Shown: one piece after another, positions 54,472-64,000 of the stretch
How positions within the stretch are numbered: the first letter of the stretch is position 1
Layout of the letters: each line of letters begins with the position of its first letter
Assembly (NCBI RefSeq): GCF_030272615.1
Contig: NC_081412.1
Span: 672,399,823-672,463,822 of the forward strand
Direction: 5' to 3'
Source: Cryptomeria japonica
Lineage: Eukaryota > Streptophyta > Pinopsida > Cupressales > Cupressaceae
DNA: 64,000 nucleotides
Notes under the pieces: generated by a model
What the model was told of the DNA's origin: nothing
The model's input: only the letters and a program-made list of their open reading frames with translations
Database searches by the model: none
Made by a program: the position numbers and the translations under genes

Positions 54472-55124
54472 GGTCTAACCCCTAATTTATTTCTGACAAA
54501 CTCAAAAGTAGTCTTTGGCAATGGTTTAGTAAAGATATTAGCTAACTGATCTTTACTCTTCACATACTCCATCTTTACCTACTTCTCCTGAACTCTTTCC
54601 CTTAAGAAATGATACTTCAACTCTATATGCTTGGTTCTTGCATGAAGTACATGATTCTTAGAAATATTTATTGCACTCGTATTGTCACAATAGATAGTCA
54701 ATGGTTCAGACATATCTATCTTGAATCCTTCTAGCACATGTCTCATCCATATGGCCTACATGCAATTCATGGATGCAACAACATACTCATCTTTAGTTGT
54801 AGATTGAGAAACATAAGTTTTTTTCTTGCTTGTCCATGCAACAAGTCTTCCTCCAAGTAGAAAAGCTCCATCGGTTGTGCTTTTCCTATCATCCACATTG
54901 CCTACCCAATCTACTTTAGTAAAAACATCTAAAGTGAATTTCCTTTGTAGGGATACCATAATCTATAGTCTAATGTTCCTTTAAGATATCGAAAAATCCT
55001 CTTAACAACCACCATGTGACTTTCTTTGGGCTCTTTTTGGAATCTTACAACTAACCCAACATCATGAGCAATGTTCGATCTGCTATGTACAACATAACAT
55101 AGTTTACCTATCATAGACATCTAT
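54472..55124 (-). pseudogene. RNase H and RT connection (element H)
   Basis: 54756-54959 has FTKVDWVGNVDDRKSTTDG with the first RNase H Asp and STTKDEYVVASMN. 54472-54755 carries the rest to NKLGVRPLH and a stop at 54472-54474. 54929-55120 has MIGKLCYVVHSRSNIAHDVG and VVKRIFRYLKGT. The pieces are in different frames. Confidence 0.85.
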
Positions 55125-56087
55125 TCTTTTTCACTAACATCAGGTGAGTCATCTTGCTTTGTCAACTTGTAACCTGTTACCATCGGTGTACCTACTGATT
55201 TACAGTCTTCTATGCCAAAGGTTTTCAACACCTATTTAATATACTTCTTTGATAGATAAAAATACCACCATCTAATTGTTGGATCTATAATCCAATAAAG
55301 AACTTTATTTCACCGATTAGAGGCATCTCGAATCCCTTTTTCATCTCATTAGCAAAGTCCATACTCATATTATCATGTCCACCAAAAATTATGTCATCTA
55401 CAAATACTTCAACTATTAGCATCTTGTCTCTATCATTTTTTTAGATAAATATTACCATCCTCACTAGTATGCTGGAATCCAATCTTGATAAAATGTGCAT
55501 GTAATCTCTCATACCATGCTCTCGGTGCCTATTCTAGACCATACAAAGCTTTATGTAATTTACATACCATGTCCTTATCATCGGTCAAGGAAAAACCATC
55601 TGGTTGTTCAATGTATACTTCCTCTTCAAGAATTTCATTCAAAAGGCTGACTTGACATCCATTTGGTAGACTTTGAATCCCTTATATGTAGCAAATGTTA
55701 GCAACATCCTTACTCCTTCCAATCTTGCAACCGGTGTAAAATTTTCACGATAGTCTTCACCTTCATCCTATGCATATCCTTTGCAGACTAACCTTGTCTT
55801 ATTTCTTACCACTTTTCCATATTCATTTAATTTATTCCTAAAGACCTATTTAGTTCCAATAACATTCTTGTCCTTTGGTCTAGAACAAGTGACCATGTCT
55901 GATTTTTCTCTATTTGATCTAATTCCTCATTCATTGCTTTCACCCAATCATCATATTTGAGTGCTTCCTTAACTATCTTGGGTTCCATTGTGGAGATCAA
56001 ACAAGAATTTTCTCTAGTCTTCCTCTTGGTTTGCACACCTGCATTCTTATCACCAATTATTTGGTCCTGAGAGTGATTTAATCTCAC
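55125..56087 (-). pseudogene. Copia reverse transcriptase (element H), heavily decayed
   Basis: 55827-56087 (86 codons) is linker plus start of RT: MRLNHSQDQIIGDKN, DDWVKAMNEELDQIEKNQTWSLV. To the left only scattered motifs survive between stops (a frame with the LYGL-like word near 55540, and an FVDDIIFGG-like word near 55380-55400). No long frame remains. Confidence 0.75.
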
Positions 56088-56111
56088 ATATCTAGGTATA
56101 GTTTGTGTCGG

Positions 56112-57209
56112 TTATGCATCTTCCTCATCTTCATTGTCCCCGCTTACCGGTTGAGTGCCTAAAACTGCATTTTCCAGTTGATCATTATTCAGTGCTTCCC
56201 ATTCAAAGATCACTCGTCTTTCTTCATTATCATCTTTTTCAGGTTCATACCCGCTTGATCCTTTAGATTTATTTGACAAATCATCCACCTTCACATTAAC
56301 ACTTTCAACTATTTTCTTAGTTCTCTTATTATAGCATTTATATGCTTTGCTTTTAGAATAATAACCAAGAAATGTTCCTTCATCATATTTTGAATCAAAC
56401 TTTCCAGTGTAGTTATCCTTTCTAATAAAACATTGACTTCCAGAGATTTTGAAATAACTAACACAAGGAGTTTTACCATAAAATAGCTCATAAGGTGTCT
56501 TATTGTTGTCTTTCTTTACAAGTATCTGATTTATTATGTAGATTGCAATACTTACCACTTCTCTTCAAAACATCTTAGGCATGTTACTTTGTAATAACAT
56601 TGTTCTAGCAACATCAACAATTGTTCTGTTCATCCTTTCTGCTACACCATTTTGTTGTGGTGTCCTTGGAGCAGACATTTGTCTTTTGATACGCTCCTCA
56701 TCACAATACTTGACAAACTCATCAGATGTGAATTATCCTCCTCAATCAGATCTTAAACATTTCAAGTTTTTACCAGTCTCATTCTCAACTAGAGCTTTAA
56801 ATGCTTTAAATTTACTAAAAGTTTCAGAATTCTCTTTTAGGAATGTAAACCATATCATCTTAGAATAGTCATCGGTAAAAAGCATGAAATACATATCACC
56901 AAAATAGCTTATTTCTCTCATAGGACCACAAAGATCAGTATGAACCGAATCCAAAATGTTTTTAGATGTACACTTTTTTCTCTTAAATGAAATTGAGTTC
57001 ATCTTACCAATTTGACAGTCTTTCCAAATCACATTATCTGGTTTAACAGTTTGTGGTAATCCTCTCACAACTAGACTTGCTTGCCTTCACCAAGTTATCA
57101 AAATTCATATGACAACATCTCTTATGCCACAACTAGCTATCTTCCATCTTTACAAATAGACAATTATTGATATTAGCATTTAAATGAAATAAGTTACTGC
57201 TTGTTTGTG
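56112..57209 (-). pseudogene. Copia integrase (element H), truncated at 57209
   Basis: 56742-57068 (108 codons) has WKDCQIGKM, SVHTDLCGPM (first catalytic Asp), MLFTDDYSKMIWF, ENETGKNLKCLRSD (second Asp). 56112-56558 (148 codons) has the C-terminal part: NKTPYELFYGKTPCVSYFKISG, EGTFLGYYSKSKAY and an acidic end. 57069-57205 gives the GAG-pre-integrase zinc-site region LWHKRCCHMNFDNLVK with a stop. Similarity stops at about 57209. Confidence 0.85.
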
Positions 57210-57560
57210 GGTAAGTGCACCAAAATGGTGAACAGAAAAGTGGCCACATGCCAAAAAAAACCAATTTTTTCATAACCTGTGCGGGTTATGAAAGTTCAAA
57301 AATGTGCTAGCCAAAAACAATTTAAAAAACAAAAATTTATTCAAAACCCATACGGATTTTGAGGAACATTTTATTTTTAAATAAAAAATTAAAAGTTTCT
57401 CAAAACCCCGAAACATTATTTTTTTGTTTAGGCCATAAGTTTTGGCCATTTTCAATGCCAAAACCCATAGAACAGTAGTAGGAGAAAGCCAAAAAACCAT
57501 AGAACCCCGCATGGGTTTACAATTATTTTGGATTTTCCCAACATTGAGAGCAATTTTCAA
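57210..57560. other. Left end of a different insertion, with AACCC...GGGTT words
   Basis: Begins GGGTAAGTGCACCAAAATGG at 57208 and holds four imperfect palindromic words (AACCTGTGCGGGTT at 57281, AAAACCCATACGGATTTT at 57344, CTCAAAACCCCGAAAC, AACCCCGCATGGGTTT at 57502). This resembles the layout of element D. The matching right end is not in the window. The minus-strand 115-codon ORF at 57270-57617 is treated as chance. Confidence 0.45.
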
Positions 57561-57562
57561 CA

Positions 57563-59530
57563 ATGGCACCCCATTGAAAAGGTAAGATTTGATTGATTTG
57601 ATTATTTTTATTTGCAATTACAGACTCTTTAGGCAGCTGCATCATTGATTGATGCCATTGTTCAATATGTCACACAGCTGGTTGGAGCAGAGGATGTACC
57701 AGCACCTATGGCACCTCCTTCATCAGTGACACCTCCTTCATAAACAACACCTCCTTCATCAGCATCACCTCATGCATCATTTGGCACGAGCCAACCCATT
57801 CAACATATGTGCCCCACCTGCCAAGGTGTATGTTTTGGTGTAGACACTGACGTGGAAGAGGATGGTTTGACATCTCATTCATGTACATGTTGTGGGAGTA
57901 GATGACATGCTTCCACTGCTGAGGATGTGGCCCTCACCGATGAACTGATCAATATGTTGTACCCTCTCTATCAGACATAGGTGTGTTTAATTCTATTTAT
58001 GACATGTTATCAATTAAGTGACTAAATCTTTTTAAAAAGTGAATTTTTAATTTTAGAACAATTTAAAGTGACATATAAATAAAATGCATTACAGGGTACA
58101 ACAAGTGGTGGGAGTAAACAACTTTTTAGTCGACTCCACAGTCACGAGTAGTTTCATCACCAGAAGTAAAAATTTGTAAATTTGTTAAAAATATAATAAT
58201 ACATTGGTTTCAAAACATCTTTTGTTACTTTTATGTATCATTACTTGGTGTTTTATATGACTTATCAGTGGTTGAGATGTCCCAACTTGATGATATCACA
58301 CTTTCAGCCATTGACTTTGGCCAAGATAGCTATGTGGTACCATTTAGATTTATATATTTTTGACTTAAGTGATATATTAAATACATTCTATTTTCCCTTA
58401 TGCTAATATTTTTTTTGTTAGTTTACCCCACCTGCCTCGAGGATATCTCGTGTGAGAAAGCCATCCTCTAGCACTCTAAGGCAAAAAAAGATATCCTCAC
58501 AGACACCCAAACAATAGAAGGTAATTCAGTAAAATTTAAATTCATTTGTTGAAATGGATTATGATTAAACATGTATATGTAGATATTGATAGATGCACTT
58601 AATTTATTTGTTCTATATACAGAAACATATGGGGTTTACAGAATTAATGAATGTACTTGATATCAATGAGGTTCACAAAGGGAAGAGGTGATATCTTCAA
58701 ATTCACTTTGGATTACATTCTTGCTTGTTCAAAATAACTAAATCCTTTTATGTCTATATCATATGTAACCATTTTTCATACAGGAAATGGTAATAGCTGC
58801 ATCAGATTTGACTAGGCCTTCTAAGGTTACAGGAGAACAATATGAGGCTTTGGTGTGCATTTGTTCTACATATGTTAAAAATATTTATTTTATCTAGTTT
58901 GTCAACAACTTTGGGTTATTAACTTGTATAATTTTCTTTAACCTATTACAGGCCCCTTCTAAACTTCCTACTGTTATTCTACCATTCCATTTCAGTAGAA
59001 GTCCTACACGTATATTATGGGATCCAGCACGACCAAGGGAAAAGGTATGTTTGTCTTAGATCAACTCCTTTTCACTAAGTGCACAACAAAGTTGAAACCC
59101 TCTAGTTAACTCCTTTTGGATCACTTGCCATGGATATAAGAAATGGATGTAACTGATTCATCTGTAACTTTGCCTCCTACGACCACAACACATCCATTTG
59201 AGGCTCCGCTATGCTATATTTTTTTAGTCTATTCATTTTTAGTTATTATGTGTTATTTGACATATATGTTATTAACATGTATTAATGTTGTTTTATCAGT
59301 TATATCTCCCTTCAGGACATCCCACAGATCCTCAGCCTCGCCCAATTACAGAAGATAGAGATGAGGTAATCAACATTTCAACTTCAAACAATTTAGAGAT
59401 TAGTATTTAGTTATTTTGATGTCATGTTGAGAAAATATATTTGATTCGACATTTGAATTGTCCTACCTACAGAGCCACATACTGCTTCGAAGAGGCTCAA
59501 TGTTGATGATTTGCCACAGTCATAGATACC
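57563..59530 (+). pseudogene. Decayed multi-exon gene of unknown function
   Basis: Exon-like blocks with GT/AG borders: about 57624-57980, 58095-58165, 58269-58336, 58422-58520, 58623-58687, 58784-58852, 58952-59044, 59141-59207, 59300-59365 and 59473-59530. Several blocks are exact codon multiples and open through (58422-58520 except one TAG; 58784-58852; 58952-59044; 59300-59365), separated by 84-107-base AT-rich stretches ending TTACAG, ATACAG or TTTGTTAG. The first block has an MCPTCQGVC ... SCTCCG cysteine pattern that may bind zinc. Stops lie in blocks 1, 4 and probably elsewhere, and phases do not all agree. I do not recognise the protein. It could be a captured host gene or a transposon accessory gene. 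Confidence 0.55.
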
Positions 59531-60255
59531 GATAGAGACATATAGTTATAGTTGTGGTCATCGAAGGACCAATTTTTTTATATATTTAATATTTATATAT
59601 GTATATATCGACTTTGACAGACATAGCACATGCCACATTTTTGCAACTATTATTGATTTGGTATCTATGCCTTTTTTTGATATGTACATGATTATTGTTC
59701 ATTTTGATATATATGAAACTTGATATTTGATCTAATTTGTTCATTGATATATATGAAACTTGATATTCTTGAAACTTAGTTATTTTCTATTGAAATGTGA
59801 TCAAACTTGTTCATTGTGTATATGTCTTCAAATGTGATCCAATTTGTTCACTACTTGTAACTCATATGGTGTATACTTTTAAACTATTTATTACTCATAT
59901 TGTGTATACCGAAGTACCAACACTGGTAATGTTGAAATTGTGTATTTTGATTGAGTGAATTTGCTTTGAGTCCTTCATGCATGAAGAGATTGGAGTGAAG
60001 TTATTATTTCAAAAACTCATGCTTATGGAGCAAAGTTCATCATTTCAAGAACCCATTAAGACAAGATTTGAGCGCACAAAGAAGATTTGAAATTTGTCTA
60101 AGGATGAGTCAGCTTAGGTAAGGTTTTCATTTAAATTTTATTTCATAACAAGTCAGCCTTAGAGTAAGAGACACACCTATTCATCCAAATCGCCTATAAA
60201 AGAATAGTTGAAGCAATCATTTTAACATCAAATCAAACCAATTATCTCTTCTTTT
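59531..60255. other. AT-rich spacer, no gene seen
   Basis: No reading frame. GATATATATGAAACTTGATATT occurs twice (about 59709-59732 and 59744-59767). Runs into the satellite array. Confidence 0.6.
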
Positions 60256-62746
60256 GTCAAAAACCATTAGTGAGAGGTGGCAAAATAGTCCATCTTCCAT
60301 TTTGCTCATCATGGGAATGAACCATTAGCATGCACACATCTAGGTGGTTGGGTTTACACCAAGTGTACCCTTGTATCTCTCCCCAAGATGTTTGATCATT
60401 CAAAGCCACCTCGTAGCGATGTTTTCCCTTGAGTGCTCAAAGTGGAAAAAATAATCAAACTTTGATGTCGTGTAACTAGGAGACCGTGGCACTTATGGAC
60501 AATCTGTCTAAACCTATGGGGTCATTTTGTCTCTGCCTAAAATATCCTCTCTCAGTTTTGGACAACTTGATTCTGTTTTCTTGTGGTGATATTTTTTCAG
60601 TCGCATCAAAAACCATCAAAAATCGTCAGTGAGAGGTAGAAAAATAGTGCATATTTTGTTATGCTCATCGTCAGAATGAACCATCAACACGATTGCATCT
60701 GGGTGGTCAGGTTTACGCTAGGTTTCCCCTTATCTTTCTCCTCAAGATGTCTGATCGTTCCAAGCCACCTCGTAGCGACATTTTCCCTTGAGTGCTCAAT
60801 GTGGAAAAAAAGGTCAAACTTTGATGTCGCATAACTTGAAGACCATGGCACTTATAGATTATCCATGTAAATCTATGGGGTTGTGCTTTCTCTACCTAAA
60901 AAATCCTCTCATTTTCAAACAACTCGATTCTATTTTCTTGTGGTGAGATTTTTTATGTCGCATTAAAATCCATCAAAAATCGTCAATGAGAGGTGGCTAA
61001 ATAGTGCATCTTTCATTCTGCTCATCATGGGAATGAACCGTCACCACGAGCACATCTAGGTGGTCAGTTTTATGCTAGGTGTTCCCTTGTCTCGCTCCTC
61101 AAGATGTCCGATCATTCTGAGCCACCTCGTAGCGATGTTTTCCCTTGAGTGCTCAAAGTGGAAAAAAGGGTCAAACTTCTCCATCGCATTACTCGGAGAC
61201 CGTGGCACTTATGGATGATCCATTTAAACCTATGGTATTGTGTTGTTTCTTCCTAAAAAATTCTCTCTCAGTTTCAGTCAACTCGATTCCGTTTTCTTCT
61301 GGTGAGATTTTTCTATCGCATAAAAAATTGTCAGTGAGAGGTGGCAAAATAGTGCATCTTTCGTTTTGCTTATCGTGGGAATAAACCGTCAACACAAGCA
61401 TGTCTAGGTGGCTGGGTTTAGACTAGGTGTGCCCATGTCTTGCTCCCCAAGATGTCTGATCATTCCAAGCCACCTCGTAGTGATGTTTTCCCTTTAGTGT
61501 TTAAAGTGGAAAAATGGGTCAAACTTTGACATCGCGTAACTCGAAGACTGTGGCACTTATAGACAATCCATTTGAACCTATGGGGTCATGTTTTTTCTCC
61601 CTAAAAAATCCTCTCTCAATTTTGGACAAATCGATTTCATTTTCTTGTGGTGAGCTATTTTTGTCACATCAAAAACCATCAGTGAGAGGTGGCAAAATAG
61701 TGCATCTTTCGTTTTGCTCATTGTGAGAATAGACCGTAATGCGAGTGCATTTGGGTGGCCAATTTTACACTAGGTGAGCCCTTTTCTCATTCCCCAAGAC
61801 GTCTAATCATTCTGAGCAACCTCATAGCGACGTTTTGCCTTGATTGCTCAAAGTGGAAAAAATGGTCAAACTTTGTCATTGCATAACTCAGAGACCGTGG
61901 CACTTATGGATGATCCATTTGAACCTATGGGGTTGCATTTTTATTGCCTAAAAACTCCTCTCTTAGTTTCGAACAACTCGATTCCATTTTCCTGTGGTGA
62001 TATTTTTTCTGTTGCATCAAAAACCGTTAGTAAGAGGTGGCAAAATAGTGCATCTTTCATTTTACTCATCGTGGGAATGAACCATCAATGCGAGAACATC
62101 TAGGTGGTCAGTTTTATGCTAGGTGTGCCCTTGTATCCCTCCCCAAGATGTCTGATCATTCTGAGCCACCTCGTAGAGACGTATTCCCTTGAGCGCTCAA
62201 AGTGGAAAAAATGGTCAAACTTTGACGTCGTGTAACTCGAAGACCATGGCATTTATGGATGATCCATTTGAACCTATGGGGTTATGTTATTTCTTCCTAA
62301 AAAATTCTCTCTTAGTTTTAAACAAATCGGTTTCGTTATCTTGTGGTGAAATTTTTTCTGTCACATCAAAAACCATCAGTGAGGTGGCAAAATAGTGCAG
62401 CTTTCATTCGGCTCGTCGTGGGAATGAACCATTAGTGCGAGCATGTCTGGGTGGCCGATTTTATGATAGGTGTGCCCTTTTCTTTCTCCCCAAGACATCT
62501 GATCATTCTGAGCCACCTCGTAGCGATATTTTCCCTTGAGCGCTCAAAGTGGAAAAAAGGTCAAACTTTGAGATCGCGTAACTCAGAGATCATGGCACTT
62601 ATAGATGATCTATTTGAACTCATGGGTTTATGTTGTTTCTTCCTAAAAAATCCTCTCTCGGTTTTGGACAAATCGATTTCATTTTCTTGTGGTGAGATTG
62701 TTTCTGTCGCATCAAAAACCGTCAATGAGAGGTGGCAAAATAGTGC
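60256..62746. repeat. Satellite array, seven units of about 346-359 bp
   Basis: The marker TGAGAGGTGG recurs at 60271, 60630, 60987, 61335, 61683, 62031 (TAAGAGG), 62380 and 62726, giving periods of 359, 357, 348, 348, 348, 349 and 346. Each unit also has CCACCTCGTAGCGA-GTTTTCCC, GTGGAAAAA-GGTCAAACTTTG, and GTGGCACTTATGGATGATCC. Adjacent units look roughly 80-90% alike. 348 is a multiple of three, so similar short frames recur in each unit; they are by-products. Confidence 0.95.
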
Positions 62747-62868
62747 AAATTTATAATCAAATGGTACAAATTTATAATCAAATGGTACAAGTTTATTACA
62801 AATGTATTTATAATCAAATGGTACAAGTTTATTACAAATGTATTTATAATCAAATGGTACGAATTTGG
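62747..62868. repeat. Short tandem array following the satellite
   Basis: Begins at the satellite end with two copies of about 21 bp (TTATAATCAAATGGTACAAA) and then two copies of about 36 bp that contain the same word plus AGTTTATTACAAATGTA. Confidence 0.92.
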
Positions 62869-62911
62869 GCTCTCAAAATTTGCAAATCAGCTCCATGGAC
62901 ACTTTCATATA

Positions 62912-63165
62912 TAAAATTTGGCATCTAATATAAACGATCAAGCTCATTTCTATTTATATTTACAAAATTTTGCATCTAAATATGCAAATTACAACTCATT
63001 GTTGTTTTTTTATTAAAAAAAATAGTATCTAGATATGCATATTACAACTCATTGTTGTTTTTTTTATACAAAATTTAGCATCTAGATATGCACATTACAA
63101 CTCATTGATATTTTATATACAAAATTTGGCATCTACATATGCACATTACAGCTCATATGCATGTA
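62912..63165. repeat. Tandem array of about 52-bp units
   Basis: Five diverged units start with AAAATTTGGCATCTA-like words near 62915, 62965, 63018, 63070 and 63120, each followed by ATATGCA-ATTACAACTCATTG in the last four. Unit length 50-54 bp. Confidence 0.85.
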
Positions 63166-63271
63166 TAGCACATCCAAAAAGGTGAAGTTACAACATTTCG
63201 CAAAAGATATATACAAAATTGTCAAAATTATTCTACCATATTTTAGAATTATTCTTCTAGATGGTCCAAAA

Positions 63272-63880
63272 TCAATCAAGTGAACCTTCTGGATCAGCTC
63301 TAACCCTTAGTGTCTCAAGTATTGCCTCATGGTCAAATTAAAAAACTTTCCACAAATCCTTGTTAAGAGGCCTACCATGATATTTAATCAAATGAATATT
63401 TGTTGCAACAAGAAGGTTTGAGTAATGAAGAATATGTCTATGTGTCTCAAAATCCTCAAACAACCAGGCATTAGAATTTTTGATAGGGTACCTTCATTTT
63501 ATAGAAGGATAAGTTATTGCCAAAATCAATACAACAATTGCTAAATAAATGAGTTTAAGAGGTCTCAATACAAGTTGACACAACAATGGTACATTCTAAG
63601 CCATGTCCCTCTCACAACAACAGATCCTATTGGGTACTCAATACCCTCTCCATCAACCACTATAGAAGTCAATTTATTTTTGAACTCAATACAATGACAT
63701 AAAAAGTAATACATGACCTGCATTTAATAGGAGGATACAAGTTAATACCAAAATCCACATAAGTTAATACTAACAAATTGAGCTTAAAATTGTAGCAAAT
63801 TGCAACCCTTTACCTAGTTCAACTATGTCTGATACATGGTCAAAATCCACTGATGCTTCAATCTAGTTCATTTGTAGTTC
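63272..63880 (-). pseudogene. Multi-exon coding stretch of unknown function, partial
   Basis: On the minus strand three blocks fit exon structure: about 63880-63803 (IEASVDFDHVSDIVEL then donor GTAAAG), about 63717-63590 (acceptor TGCAG; FKNKLTSIVVDGEGIEYPI, SVVVRGTWLRM), and 63490-63272 (acceptor ATGAAG; NAWLFEDFETHRHILHYSN, LIKYHGRPLNKDLWKVF, one stop, then FDHEAILETLRVRADPEG and TGA 63272-63274). Composition is protein-like and splice borders fall correctly. The gene extends beyond or near the right edge. No domain is recognised. It could be a transposase part or a host gene fragment. Confidence 0.5.
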
Positions 63881-64000
63881 TCTAGAAAGTTGATTTGTAT
63901 CTAGGGTTTGCAAAGGTCTACAAGATCATTGGTTAACCCACTCTTTTGATTCACATTTATCTCACACAAAATGCATACACGAAGAACAAAAGCATGCAAT
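63881..64000. other. Right edge, no clear feature
   Basis: Probably upstream intron or exon sequence of the minus-strand gene fragment. Only 120 bases, with no motif I can support. Confidence 0.3.

Larger units (their letters stand above)
37316..57209 (-). mobile_element. Copia element H, 3' LTR split by element E
   Basis: On the minus strand: integrase (57205-56112), RT (55780-55125), RNase H (to 54472), spacer, polypurine tract and 3' LTR (54075-53542 and 38396-37316). Element E sits in the LTR with the ACAAC duplication. The left end enters G RNase H codons. The right part ends at 57209, where integrase N-terminal sequence meets unrelated DNA. Gag and the 5' LTR are not seen. Confidence 0.85.

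Noticed and set aside
57270..57617. 115-codon minus ORF
   Set aside because: AT-rich composition, no motif, and it overlaps the palindromic words at the edge of the insertion.
60256..62746. CRISPR-like direct repeats
   Set aside because: Units of about 350 bp have no short repeats separated by unique spacers, and the context is a eukaryotic genome.
61145..62756. Five similar plus-strand ORFs of 68-101 codons
   Set aside because: They recur because the satellite period is near 348, a multiple of three. Stops and starts differ between units and there is no protein motif.

Overview
The window is a plant nuclear sequence made almost entirely of LTR retrotransposons inserted into one another. 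I found no intact host gene, tRNA, rRNA or organellar sequence. Evidence for a plant: Ty1/copia elements with a PBS matching plant initiator tRNA-Met (2983-2994), Ty3/gypsy elements of the Tat type carrying two RNase H domains, a gypsy PBS matching tRNA-Lys, and a plant mobile domain (PMD) gene. The high AT content, long nested insertions and many nonsense mutations suggest a large, repeat-swollen genome such as a gymnosperm. The species cannot be read from the sequence.

Layout, left to right. (1) 1-6734: remains of a minus-strand Copia-type element (Z). It has a 3' LTR at 127-1107 and an unidentified decayed coding region. That region is split by a complete non-autonomous LTR element (2819-5035, TSD TCATC), and about 1.07 kb at the right end of that element was later duplicated in tandem. 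(2) 6735-30530: minus-strand Copia element A. It is interrupted by a second minus-strand Copia element B (9878-28512, TSD TTTTG). B is interrupted by a 12.4 kb minus-strand Tat-type gypsy element C (10703-23127, TSD GTTGG, two 1660-bp LTRs) and by a 1.2 kb inverted-repeat element D (23622-24849) inside its RT frame. (3) 30531-34908: truncated minus-strand gypsy F, with 5' LTR, tRNA-Lys-type PBS and a long leader full of a short repeated motif. (4) 34909-37315: decayed plus-strand gypsy G. (5) 37316-57209: minus-strand Copia H, whose 3' LTR is split by plus-strand Tat-type gypsy E (38397-53541, TSD ACAAC). (6) 57210-64000: a different kind of sequence. It holds a decayed multi-exon gene on the plus strand, a satellite array of seven units of about 350 bp, two shorter tandem arrays, and a multi-exon coding stretch on the minus strand that runs off the right edge. 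It may be one large DNA transposon or satellite-bearing insertion in H, but only its left boundary is visible.

The most interesting unit is element C. Downstream of pol, and antisense to it, it carries a PMD gene with a frame-preserving spliceosomal intron (TACTAAC branch-point match), an acidic tail made of two 30-residue repeats and an RS-rich end. At the other end, where gag should be, there is an unusual ORF with three 19-residue repeats and no recognisable capsid or zinc knuckle. C, E and G share a G-patch-like motif after the protease. Nearly all reading frames carry stops. The insertions are dated relative to one another by precise target-site duplications: A before B before C and D; G before H before E.
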